From Paramecium octaurelia (taxonomy: Eukaryota > Ciliophora > Oligohymenophorea > Peniculida > Parameciidae), in NCBI GenBank assembly GCA_905182995.1, contig CAJJDP010000092.1, forward strand, positions 1 to 64,000: a DNA stretch of 64,000 nt, in the 5' to 3' direction. Below are positions 25,386 to 37,708 of this stretch, piece by piece; position 1 is the stretch's first letter; the number at the start of each line of letters is the position of its first letter. A program made the translations under genes and the position numbers. Under the pieces are notes generated by a model. That model was not told the origin of the DNA. It made no database searches and saw nothing but the letters and a program-made list of their open reading frames with translations.

Positions 25386-25555
25386 TTGTTAATAACAATC
25401 TAAGAATTATCGTACAAACCTATGAACTAGAATAAGATGTGGAATTACCTTTCCAACATTAAAAATAGTGCAATAACATCATTCCACAATAACAAATAGA
25501 TTTCCATAACTATTATTCTGTTGTGAGTTGAAAATACCTAAGCGTAAAACTTATG

Positions 25556-26146
25556 TCAAAATAATTTGTTTACTTCTTGTTATCCTAAAATTAGATTGAG
25601 AGCATTAATCATTTTATAAAATTGCATTACATTAGAATCGATATCCTTGACTATAATATTATAATTCACATGAAATTACATAAAATATTAACGTTGGATT
25701 TCAATTTACTCCTTTGGATAATCTCACTAATCAATGCTAATTTTTGGATGATCATTGTCTACACAGAAGAGAACTTACTCAAAACATCCTTCTATTCTGT
25801 ATGTTGCCATCCAATCCATCCAAGGAATTATTACACAAACAATCTGCCATGCTTGATATCACCCATTAGGACATGGATTGTCAATAAGACTTTCAATTTT
25901 TTAGGAGTTTCTAATTGCGATGGTATAAGTCGTATGAATTCTTTGAACACTTGAACAATCGTCATACTCTGGACTAATTGATCTTCTTCTTCTTTTGATG
26001 GATAACCTTTTTAATCAGTAATACTTACCTTATAGCATTTTCTTTATATCATCTAAATCAACTGTTTCAGAATTATCGTAAATCGTACCCTCGAATAGAT
26101 GCTTCTCAAATCGAGATTGTTTCTTAAACATATTCTTTAGAAACAT
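25556..26146 (-). CDS. Hypothetical helical protein
   Basis: Removing introns at 26007-26028 (22 nt, AAG acceptor) and 25651-25679 (29 nt, TAG) gives an exact 179-aa frame. Start MFLKNMFKKQSRFEKHLFEG. The middle, TIVQVFKEFIRLIP and KVLLTIHVLMGDIKHGRLF, and the long helices after it are vaguely like ANTH/ENTH-type superhelices of clathrin adaptors. That similarity is too weak to name a function. It sits 98 bp downstream of the IP3 receptor stop, on the same strand. Confidence 0.6.
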
Positions 26147-26244
26147 TTTATATTTTAAAATTATCAAAATATTTTATAATTTTTTTTACTCCCTTCAAAG
26201 TTTATATATTGGAATTCATTCTTAAAATTGTATACTAAAATTAT

Positions 26245-29200
26245 TCATTCTTCAATCTGTTGCTGCAACAACTAAGTCTTTAATTACTATGCCAGGTCTT
26301 CTATCTTTTGTTACAACAATTCAATCTATTTAGTACGATCATCTTCATCCTCAGATCTGATCGGAAACCAACTAACACTCTCAGATTGCACCTTATCCAT
26401 TATCCAGTACTCTAATCCAGTATATTCAGTGGAATCCTTATTCTAGAGACAATAAATGTAGAAAACGTAATTCCACAAGAAATGCTTACTCTTGATGTGC
26501 TCTTCAAAGTCTTCTTGCTGCTTTTCGAGGGTTTGTCTATCAATTCCACAGATGAAACACTTGTTTTTCTTATCATCCTCTATCTGGGTTCTTTAATCTC
26601 TCAATTGTGCAAAAGTGTCAGTCATTATACCTGAGATGATATTGGTGAACAATAGTGCAAAGAACACGAAGTAAACTGTATCATAGATGAATTTCAAGGG
26701 ATCCCATTATGACATCGAACTACCAATCACTCCAGAAGTCATCAAGGTTATCATACAACTTATGAGACTATGACAAGGATCCTCCACTTGTTCAGGATAA
26801 ATGTCATCCACGTAATTATTGAATCCCACTATGCTGAATACAAATTAGAACAACACTCCAAGCAAAGCTACCAAAGATAGTTATTTTGCATTGTGAGATA
26901 TTGCTTAAAACACGCTTTGCAATAATGATAATTATCCAAATAAATAGAACAAGTGCAAGGAAAAGTAATATGTATTTGAGATTAACCCTAAAAATGCAAT
27001 TGCTGTAAATGATATATGAGACAGGAAATCTTCCCCTTTGAAAACAATAATGAAATTGGATATCTTTTAAATTATATAAGAGTGAATTTTAGTCAAAGAG
27101 AATTACTCTTATTTAAGTTTCTTGAATTCCAATGATGCTCTGCTTATTATGTAAAATGTACATGCACATAAACTGAAGCTAAATTGCAATAAGGATAAAA
27201 TAAACAACGTTGCTTCCTCATAGTCGTCTGTCACTAATGTTGATTGCTTATCTTTTATCATTACTGCATATGCAAATATCATAAAAATATTAATAATTAA
27301 TGACAATAATTATGAGATATTTATTAATAGTTGAATTGTCTTATGGGTTATTGGCAATATCCAATTTTATAAACTGAAATTGTAACTGATTTCCCTAAAA
27401 ATCATCTCCATTTCCTCTAATAAAGATATCAACTTCTTTCTCTATGTGTCTCGTGGTATTTTGAACATTATTTTATCCCTCGTTTCATCACTTAAAAATT
27501 GGAATACTGGATGAGCAGGGAAGAATACCATTTGATATTCATTCTCATAGAAAATTTCAATCTTTCTTAAATTATTCAAACACATAGTCTAAATATCTTT
27601 TAAGGTTGGATTGCTCTCAAATTCCTACTTAAAATGCTTCACCCACTTCTAATCCTTACTAACATACTCTATTTTCTCCTTGATTATGAAAACATTCAAC
27701 ATCTATTGAATCTCATCAGAGAATCTAGCTTCTTTCTTAAAATCGAATATCTTCTCGATGCCTACCTTCTAAACAATTAATTTAATGAAATTAACCAAAA
27801 ACCTAGAGTCCAATTTCTATTATAATTCCTCATAATTTTTTTGGTTATTCCCTTCTAAAACCAACATAATTGATTGAATAATCTTGGCTTGTAATTCAAA
27901 TAACTCATCTTGTTCTTCTGGAGTATGGAGTTCCCTTTGAATCAATTGGCTTTCCTCCTTTTAAAATGTTTCAAATGTAAAACATACATCCTCCATATAT
28001 GTTGATTTACATAATGTGACTTAATTTAAAAAGCATGGCAATTGGATGACTTCATTGATAAAATCCACTATTTGTTAAGTAATTGATACCACATTCTTAT
28101 TCAATATCTTCAATAATATTCTCAACTCTTTGGTAGCAAACTCAATAAAATTAATACTATTGATGTGGACTGAATCTTCCTTATCTGTCTATTCTCTTAG
28201 ATAGTTCTTCATCTGAACATTATTATTCTCACACATCAATTGCAACATTCTGAATGCTCTCCACATCACTTTGATAGATAATTATCTATTTTTTATTGTA
28301 TTTTAACTCTCAATGGCAGAAGGCAAAGACCTTTTTAAGGTTTCAGTCTTCTCGCTAAATTGTGTTAAATTATCGACGTAAACGATGGAAAGGAATGGGT
28401 TTTGCTTGTCTTTCTAAAATTTGGTCTTCTAAATCTTGAAATTAGTATTAACAAATTTGCTAAACTTAAGAATAGATTATTGTAAGTTGCTCATCATTTG
28501 ATTGGATGAATCCTGTTTCAATAATTACAGCAGCGAATCTTAGCATTTGGTATTGCCTCCTAATAGAAATGCATTTGAAAATATTAATAACTAATTAAAT
28601 AACTCCCATCTATCATCGAAATTCTCCTTGAACATTTCATAAATCAATTGAGCTGCTCCACATCCAGCCAAAAAGCATTGTATTTCTTAGATCTATTATC
28701 TGGAATCACTCCAGAATTCAGGTGCCCATTCATCTATTGCCAACTTGGCTTATTCGTCTTAGGTGTCGATATTTGGATTCTTTTCGCTAATCATTCTTGT
28801 TAACACTTTTAAGAAGTAACTTCTTAAATCATCATTTAATTGATGAGTGATATTCATCTATATCAAATTCTTTAAGAACTCTTCCAAAGTAATTGCTGGA
28901 TATTAAGTTTGATAGGCTGTCAAAGAGAACTCATCAATTTTTGTGAATTCACCACATAACGAATTGAATTCCTATTCAATGAATCCCTAAAATTCTTCAT
29001 TCTCACTGAATAGTTTAATCAATTTCATCAGCCTGATGTTTAGTTCTGCATTATTGTCAGGTTCTTCTATTACTGATAGTCTCTTTTTGGATTTCAAATG
29101 GAAGATCCTCTTTAGTGTTTACTGAAGATTTGATTGAATCTTTTCATCTTGCGACAACTTTGTTTCAGTTACAATCAGCAACCTATTTATTATGCCATCC

Positions 29201-32200
29201 TATTCATTCTATTCGTTCTAATCAGTTTGAAGATTCTCCTTTTCCTTCTCCTAAATCTCGTCCTGTTTTAATGGAGTTTGTGGTTCACTCACATTTCCAT
29301 TGAATACCTTTTCTAATCTCAATAATACACTAATGTCGAATGTTCTAAACACTATCTTCATGATGTTTATCAGAACTTAACACAAGTGAGTTATGTGACT
29401 TGATTTGAACCACATTTTTTAGATCTGAACCAAATGACCTGCAATCTTGAATAACAATTAATGGATTCTGAGACTCTCGATATCCTTGCTCAATTGTGCT
29501 TCCAACTCAGATAGAAAATTGTCATTCAGAAACAATAGGTTGATCGAATACAATATCTCCTACATGCAAGCAAAGATATATGAGAACATAAATTAAAATC
29601 TAACACCATCAACAATTTAAACTTGCTTGATGTAATTGCAACCCTTCAATAGTAGAATTTGATCCAGTTGATGTCGGATGATCTAAGATTAATTTTACTC
29701 TTACTTCTAGATCTTCCTAAATACACAGTTGACTTATTAATTCCATTTGACTATTGTAGTAAAGACGGTTCATGTAACTTCTCAGGAAGTGCTGTAATGG
29801 CCAACAATTGCTTTGATAAGAGTTCTTCATCAAAAATAATAAGGAATGGTAAGGGTGCATGACTCGACATTTCTCCTGGTTAATGACATTACTAAATATA
29901 TGAATATTTTATACTGATCTTCAACTAGTAAACTGAAAATCTCAAAATGTATCACCATGTATTACAATTGAGGTTGGATATGCAACAATTTTGTTTCCTC
30001 CATCTTCTCATAATTCGCACTATAGTCATCAATTAATTCGTGGAAACTCTCAGCGTCCCAAACCTTTGATTTCATTAAAGGAGTCTCTGGCTTGCCGATG
30101 GAATCCATTGAAAATTCAGACTATAAGTCATTGAGAACGTAGATTAAATTCCTATTCTGCTTCTGCTGGAGCAAGGCTAAGATTTATAATTGGTTGAATT
30201 TGATTGTCTTGTTGTGATCATACAAGAAAACTCTTAGGGAATCAAACAGTTTGACCCTATACATACTATCTGGCTTTTCCTTATTCATCTATTGGATGAT
30301 AGACCTAATAGCCACAGACACTTCGTTTTCATTGTAGAGCAACTCTTTATTGTTGTGATAGAGTTCTCTTACAAAATCAATGCAACAAGAATTGTATTAC
30401 AAATGGAAATAAATTTACTTTAATGGCCATTTTATTTCAATCTTGTTGGTTGCATGATTCCAAATGAAAAGAGTCAAGAATTTATAACAGGAATTCAATA
30501 ACCCCTACAAATATGGGTTTATTTCATCTGCTCCAGAAATGTAAGTAACTAATGTTTGATGCATATCCAATGCTTTAAACAAAGTTTGATTTGTTTTGTC
30601 ATTCTCTTCACACTCATTAAAAGCCAATGAAATTTGAACAACCTGACTTGTAAACTTCTGCAGTTTCAATGACACACACAATTTATTGAGATCTTCAATT
30701 ATCTCATCAACTTATATGTTTGAAGTACTTTAGTTCTCCTTCGTAATTGTATACACATTCTTATCACTCAACTATTCTAAACGTTGTCTGATCTGAATGC
30801 ATTTACTAATCAATTCTTTTACGTTCTTTTAACAATTTTTAGATAGCAATACAATCTGTGAGAAATGCTTAATTAACTCTCTTCTCTAACCAAGCATTCT
30901 ATTAAATAATTATAAGGCTGTTTCAACCATTTTTGGTTCCTGCATCAGAGAAATTTCCACAAATACCAACATCACATTATTATTGAAGTTTTTGAATAAA
31001 TTTCTATTATCTAGTAAATCTTTGATGACTTGAATCCATTAAGGAATGTTATAAGATTCTTGTTCAGTTTTGTCTTTAGAACCACTTAAACTTTTAGCAA
31101 AATCTTTGAAGACAGAACTGTTGTTATCTAATAATTACTATTATTCTTCAGGAGGTTTATGCGAAAATCTTTAGACAAAGTCTACCATACCACTGATTAG
31201 TCCCTTTTTAGGAGGTGAATTATTTGCTGAATCATTAGTATAATCGCTTCCTCTCTTACTTCTAAAATAGGCTACCATCTCATTAATCCTGATATCATTC
31301 TCAAGATCAAGTATATTTAAGATGATATTGGAGGCTAGCATCTTGCATTCCATTATTGGCTTGTTCTCTGATGACACCTTAGTCATCCTATGTTTAGCCT
31401 TTTTGATGTTCTCCTCTCCCTTTTATTATTCTAAATTTTAGAAATCCTTCTGGCATGAACAAATCCTCAGCAAATCTTATAATAATTGCATAGTGTCTAT
31501 TTCTAGATTCATTGTCAATAAGGTTTTGATTATCATTAACACTCTTTGCAGGGTCTGATTATATTTCTAATCATAAGTAAAATGAGTGAATTTGGCGATA
31601 AATTGTTGGACATACTTTATGATGTTGTTGAGATCACTTACATTTTACAATGGCAAATGATTACTAAACCCACCGAAACTATTGATTCTTCTCATTGACA
31701 TTCTCTTCTCTATTGAAATTTATTCGTTCTCCTCCCAATCTATGACTTTGCTAATCACAAGGGTTTGATATCCAGGAGTGTCTACAAATGCCAAATGAAT
31801 TACTTTTAAATAGGACTCGAATGTGTTTATAGATTGAGAATGACTATCTTCTACCAAGGCTAATAAAATTGAAATTGAGATGTTCTCCTTAACAAAGTCT
31901 TATGCCAATTTATTCCTGTTATAACACACATCTCCTAAGAGATTGAAATAGCCCTAAAGGTAATTCCAGGTCTACAATCCATCTTACTCCTGACTTTCCT
32001 AGTATATCTAACGAATTCGTCGCCACATGGGTTTTAATTTATTGATCCTGCAGAGCACCTCAACCTTGTTTTTTGTATTCAATCTAAATTTAAAATTCAA
32101 CAATTCGTTGCTTTGAAATACTAATTTTAAAATTAAAATTTGATTCTTCAAAATAGCTCTTCCTTTGCAAACACAAATACTGCTTAGAATTGATAAATAT

Positions 32201-34112
32201 TTTTCATTGGGATTTTGTTTCATTTTCTCGAATACTTTCTGAATATGATCATCAGTGACAAACTTTTAAATAGATTCATAATTGTCTTCTAACAATTCCT
32301 TCAAACTGTCCTGAGCTCTTGCTTCGTCATCCATGGCTTGTTCTAAAAAATCTTTCAAATACTTTCCCATATCTTACTTAAGTTGTTTGTTATTCTACGT
32401 TAACTCCTTAATCAATTAATAGGTTAATTTGAATATCTTTTTCATCTTCTTTTGTAAATTCTTAATATCAGTGGCATACAGCTTCTTCTCATATATCGGC
32501 ACCAAGATCTTCATTGCCAAATCGATGATGTAAGTTTCCTTGATGCATTATTAACGATTGGCCACTTCGAATTACAAGAATTGAATCAATTATTGAATAA
32601 CTTCCACCACCTATGATAATTATTAAGCATGAAGCAACTTCCAAATAATGTCAACTTGTTTGTTCAAAATCAAAACAAATTGAAACAGCACTTCTTGGGC
32701 TGATAACACGAACATTAAATTGTTTTTGATATTCCCTTTGACTTTTTTGATTTGGAAAGCATGCTAGTGTTCCTTCTCCTCAAAAGTCAACTATTTCTTT
32801 ATCACCGTAGTCTCTATTTCTTCATCCTCTTTGATACTATCATTCCATTAGTCTTCAATCTCAACATTCTATAATAACTCCTTATCGACAGACAATTGAA
32901 TATAAGAATTCTCTACAATCTCCTGCTACCCTTACTTAGCAGGCAAGATTTCCACTACTTAGTTGGACTCTTAAATATACTCATGCAATTATGGCAATTA
33001 ACCTCGAGAGGTAAGTACTTTACCTGAGATGTAATTCCTAAGGATGAATTCCTACTGGGGAGTTTTCTTAGTGACTTATGATTAGGCTTATTATTAGTAC
33101 TCAACAACACTCTTCTGTCTTGGTGCAACCCTTGAAAAATCCTTCAAAAAATCAAAGTTATTTTAGAAAACTGATCCTCTTTAGTTATCTTTGTTTAACT
33201 ATGGTTGATTGCGTTTGGTATCATTAGTCGGTTATAATACTTGTAATTCCCAAATGGCTGTCAATGGAATGTTCAATCCTGCTTGTTATAATGAAACGAT
33301 CTACTGTTCTCCATTCAAATAAGTTCCATCTTCAGTGTATTATAAATATATTAATTCGTAATTCCTTATCGATTTCTTTTCGATTCTCTAATCATTCCGC
33401 ATAAATAACTTCATTTTCCAACTAGTCTTGCTGTTATGAGTAATTATCACCTGGTGTCTTTGCACGTCATTTAATCGCTTAATATAGGCCAAACAACTTT
33501 CATCATCCAACCATTGTATTGGTTTCTCAATAAAATCCAAACAAAATTATTGCTTCGTATTCACCAATAAGAAAGGTTCATCAAAGTATATCTGCTAACC
33601 ATCCTTTTGATACGTTTAATATGCTTCTATTCTAAACAATGCCTGACTCGAAGGCTTGCTACTCAGACTTACCTGAAATGCCTCCATCGACTATTCTGAA
33701 CACTTGTAAGATCCAACCAAAAAGTATTCCGAATCAAAATGTTTCAATACTATCTCCTGACCAAACAGAACCTCCTCATCCATCTTGGTTTCCACAAAAG
33801 AAAAATATTAGTTCAATTCTGTCTTCAGTCGTTAATCAAGCAGATCCTGGTTTGCTCTAATTTAATCACACTTGCTTGCTTACTTCTTATGAGATTTCAT
33901 GAATTCATCATGAATTTCAAAGCTCCCCTTGGGAAGCACTTAAAATAATGACTCCCGAAAATTGCTTATCTTGGCCAAATTTGTGAAAGTCATGTAATAT
34001 ACATTTGTCTGAGTGTATCTAACATTATCACCATAAAACTATACCCCTTGGTGACTATCATTCCATAATCCCCCTGAATTCTGACAATTTAGCCATATCG
34101 AAGATTATTCAT
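26245..34112 (-). CDS. Inositol 1,4,5-trisphosphate receptor-type Ca2+ release channel
   Basis: Very large intracellular Ca2+ channel of about 2,600 codons (animal IP3R about 2,700). The N-terminus LRYGQIVRIQ and FRESLFQVLPKGSFEI match the suppressor domain. TSWKMKLFM and several MIR-like stretches follow, then helical RIH-type regions (YFNLLGDVCYNRN). The C-terminus has membrane helices, then FIYDTVYFVFFALLFTNIIS, DTFAQLRDQR, the C2H2-type KCFICGIDRQ and FEEHIKSKHFLWNYV, and DSTEYTGLEYW, all in IP3R order. The filter position reads SGVIGS instead of GGGVGD. A one-base frameshift lies near residue 25, in the T/A run at 34035-34038, which I take as a sequence error. Paramecium is known to have IP3R/CRC families; the exact member is not assigned. 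Confidence 0.92.
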
Positions 34113-34210
34113 TATATTAATTACTTATATAACATCATATTTTTCACTCCTTTCTGCATTTAAGTACTTGCTAATTAAAAATGATATACTATTAGTTAAA
34201 ATCATCAATT
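34113..34210. promoter_or_regulatory. 98-bp divergent intergenic region
   Basis: Separates the IP3 receptor start (minus) from the start of the next plus-strand gene. It is presumed to hold both promoters. No motif is recognisable. Confidence 0.4.
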
Positions 34211-34930
34211 ATGCACAAAATCATAATTTTTGGCAAGATGATATTAATTATAATGCCTTTTTTATTCAAAATGAATGAAGATCAAGATGTATTTCCCATT
34301 TTCAACATAAATAGAATTTTGTAGAAGACGATGCAGCTTGAGTTCATTAAAGAGGAGCATTACACATGGCTTAGGATCGTGAAAGGAAATACTCTGCTCA
34401 AAGAATCCGCCTCTGCACCAGGACTGCTCCCAATTATTTAAGACCTATCAGTGGTATCTCCTACAAGAGTAAACAATTAACTCAATTTCTTTTATTTTTT
34501 GAGTGGTACCTATGCAAAACCTCTCTAAATATTATCTATCAAGAGCTAAGGAGAAAGAAAAAGAAATGCCTATAAAAATAGGAGAAGCCAATGAATTATC
34601 ACAGTTGTTGGAGATTAATGATGTTAACTAAATTTCTAAAGGAATAATTTTCTGTTCTTTAAAAGAAAGGTATAGTGATTTAATAATCCTCGATATGATT
34701 TTAATTTAAAACTATTATTATCATTTATAAATTTATAGCAATCAAAAATAGATTCTTATAATGTATGTCAAGAAAAATTTGTTCATAAATTTATAGAAAA
34801 AGGGAATTAATAATTGATCAATAACTTGCATAGTCTCTAAGTTAATTTAGAACTTAAGGAGAATGAAGAGATTCTAAAGAATATTGCAATTATAGTCAAA
34901 ATTATAAATTATCAAATTGTGATGTAGAAT
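34211..34930 (+). CDS. Hypothetical protein, gene model incomplete
   Basis: Coding-type pieces in order: MILIIMPFLFKMNEDQDVF, VFPIFNINRILQKTMQLEFI, PGLLPIIQDLSVVSPTR, then VPMQNLSKYYLSRAKEKEKE, ISKGIIFCSLKER and NVCQEKFVHKFIEKGNQQL. The first joint (near 34477-34515) has no clean GT..AG intron. The second needs one extra base in the T run at 34679-34681. The 3' end is unresolved and partly antisense to the next channel gene; its last bases lie in the artefactual duplication. No family was recognised. Coordinates are approximate at the 3' side. Confidence 0.45.
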
Positions 34931-36295
34931 AAATTGTAATATATATCAATTTATAATGACTTTTTATTTAATTTTATCACTAATAACAAAACTGATAGTA
35001 TAAGGACTTTTTCTAAGATATTTTTGGATTCTATGAATCTTAAAATGATTGTATCTAATATTAGTCCAAATTACTTACGAATTAATTATAAATTCAGGGT
35101 TGTAGTACGGATAATAATAGATGTAATTTTATGCTTTGTCTAATTCTTCTTTATCTTCTAAACAGAAAAAATGACTCTAAATTATAATTTCTAATTTACA
35201 GAATTATTATTTAGGTCTATAAAAATTTATGGACTCTCTTCTATTTTTGCTTTGTTTTATTATGGATTTTTATTTATCTTTTTCATCCCTGGAGATGATC
35301 GGTCTAAAGGATTTAAATCGAGTTCCTCGTAATAAGCCTACCTGCCAGGAGATTTCAAATTATCATGCCTTTTAATGACATCATTCTATTAAACATGTAA
35401 CAAAGTTTAGCTTAAAGATTTTCTGCTTTATTTGGAAGAGTTTTTCATTTCCTGAGAAGTTTGAATATGGCAACTATTATTCACTTGCTGAACTTAGCTA
35501 TTAGGACTGATAATTAACATTTCTTGAAGCTTGTCTTTGTCAGGAATTGTTAATAAATTATTATTTTACTTTTGTTTATCTGAATTAGGTTGCAAATGAG
35601 CGATACAAATATCATTAGGTATAGTATCATTTGAATTCGAACTTGAGTCTTCCCCCTCAAGTTCTTGGATAACTTCTTTTATTGGAAAATTATTATTTGA
35701 GGGGAACAGACCTTTATCCTTTTTAAAAACCATTGGATCCAATTCTTAAAACTGCTCTCTCACATCATCTAATTCACTTATTAATAATATGCTATTTTTA
35801 TCGACTGACTTTATTCTCTCCCTGCTTGGAAATAATCCCACAGCTTAAGATTGATTTTGTTAAATATTGGTAGAAGATTAAAAATTATAATTTTATGTTA
35901 ACTCTTTTAGTATGTCTGACTAATCCTCTAAAAGAAAGTTATTTTCTTAAAACTCTTCACCAGCCATTCCTATTTGGAATAAATGTTCTCTAGTATTCTT
36001 TGTTCTTTTGTGATTCCTTCTATCTATTCATAGTGTGATTAAATTGTTACATTATCTCCTTGATTAAAGATGAGCATATTAGTATTTACTAATAATCTTT
36101 TCTTTATCAGGCTTATAATGAAGTTTGTCACATTAAAATATCAAATGCTCTTTCGATTTACAACAAAAGCATTTTAATCCAATTAAACCATACTAATTAT
36201 TCTGTAGAATTTAATCTTTCATATAAGTTGCTATTTCCTATTTTAATACTTAAATATACCAAATCTTGACGATTATTTTTAATTGACTCTAAGAA
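34884..36295. repeat. Copy 1 of a duplicated 1,412-bp segment (contig end)
   Basis: Reappears at 36297-37708 at a constant offset of 1,413 bp. The two copies are equal in length and looked identical wherever compared, and a single N at 36296 separates them. Same signature as the 16077 join: unmerged overlap of two contigs. Confidence 0.95.
34977..36295 (-). other. Partial duplicate of the cNMP-domain channel-like gene (probable artefact)
   Basis: C-terminal tail of the protein annotated at 36390-39438, truncated at the N. It includes the same stop and the same small introns. It should not be counted as a separate gene. Confidence 0.9.
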
Positions 36296-36296
36296 N
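36296..36296. other. Single N marking a contig join
   Basis: One placeholder base between the two 1,412-bp copies. Confidence 0.9.
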
Positions 36297-37708
36297 TTGC
36301 AATTATAGTCAAAATTATAAATTATCAAATTGTGATGTAGAATAAATTGTAATATATATCAATTTATAATGACTTTTTATTTAATTTTATCACTAATAAC
36401 AAAACTGATAGTATAAGGACTTTTTCTAAGATATTTTTGGATTCTATGAATCTTAAAATGATTGTATCTAATATTAGTCCAAATTACTTACGAATTAATT
36501 ATAAATTCAGGGTTGTAGTACGGATAATAATAGATGTAATTTTATGCTTTGTCTAATTCTTCTTTATCTTCTAAACAGAAAAAATGACTCTAAATTATAA
36601 TTTCTAATTTACAGAATTATTATTTAGGTCTATAAAAATTTATGGACTCTCTTCTATTTTTGCTTTGTTTTATTATGGATTTTTATTTATCTTTTTCATC
36701 CCTGGAGATGATCGGTCTAAAGGATTTAAATCGAGTTCCTCGTAATAAGCCTACCTGCCAGGAGATTTCAAATTATCATGCCTTTTAATGACATCATTCT
36801 ATTAAACATGTAACAAAGTTTAGCTTAAAGATTTTCTGCTTTATTTGGAAGAGTTTTTCATTTCCTGAGAAGTTTGAATATGGCAACTATTATTCACTTG
36901 CTGAACTTAGCTATTAGGACTGATAATTAACATTTCTTGAAGCTTGTCTTTGTCAGGAATTGTTAATAAATTATTATTTTACTTTTGTTTATCTGAATTA
37001 GGTTGCAAATGAGCGATACAAATATCATTAGGTATAGTATCATTTGAATTCGAACTTGAGTCTTCCCCCTCAAGTTCTTGGATAACTTCTTTTATTGGAA
37101 AATTATTATTTGAGGGGAACAGACCTTTATCCTTTTTAAAAACCATTGGATCCAATTCTTAAAACTGCTCTCTCACATCATCTAATTCACTTATTAATAA
37201 TATGCTATTTTTATCGACTGACTTTATTCTCTCCCTGCTTGGAAATAATCCCACAGCTTAAGATTGATTTTGTTAAATATTGGTAGAAGATTAAAAATTA
37301 TAATTTTATGTTAACTCTTTTAGTATGTCTGACTAATCCTCTAAAAGAAAGTTATTTTCTTAAAACTCTTCACCAGCCATTCCTATTTGGAATAAATGTT
37401 CTCTAGTATTCTTTGTTCTTTTGTGATTCCTTCTATCTATTCATAGTGTGATTAAATTGTTACATTATCTCCTTGATTAAAGATGAGCATATTAGTATTT
37501 ACTAATAATCTTTTCTTTATCAGGCTTATAATGAAGTTTGTCACATTAAAATATCAAATGCTCTTTCGATTTACAACAAAAGCATTTTAATCCAATTAAA
37601 CCATACTAATTATTCTGTAGAATTTAATCTTTCATATAAGTTGCTATTTCCTATTTTAATACTTAAATATACCAAATCTTGACGATTATTTTTAATTGAC
37701 TCTAAGAA
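36297..37708. repeat. Copy 2 of the 1,412-bp segment
   Basis: Second copy of 34884-36295. It is continuous with the remaining exons of the channel-like gene to the right. Confidence 0.95.

Noticed and set aside
29115-33948. Several plus-strand ORFs of 60-75 codons
   Set aside because: Antisense to the IP3 receptor gene, whose minus-strand frame carries recognisable family motifs throughout.
34671-34740. TATAGTGA resembling the end consensus of a Paramecium internal eliminated sequence
   Set aside because: The other end lacks the matching inverted consensus, the length does not fit, and a single missing T nearby explains the frame better.
34930-35335. Long plus-strand open frame over the 3' part of the channel-like gene
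   Set aside because: It is antisense to a spliced minus-strand gene whose exact codon count and introns are supported. With one stop codon in the code, antisense frames stay open by chance.
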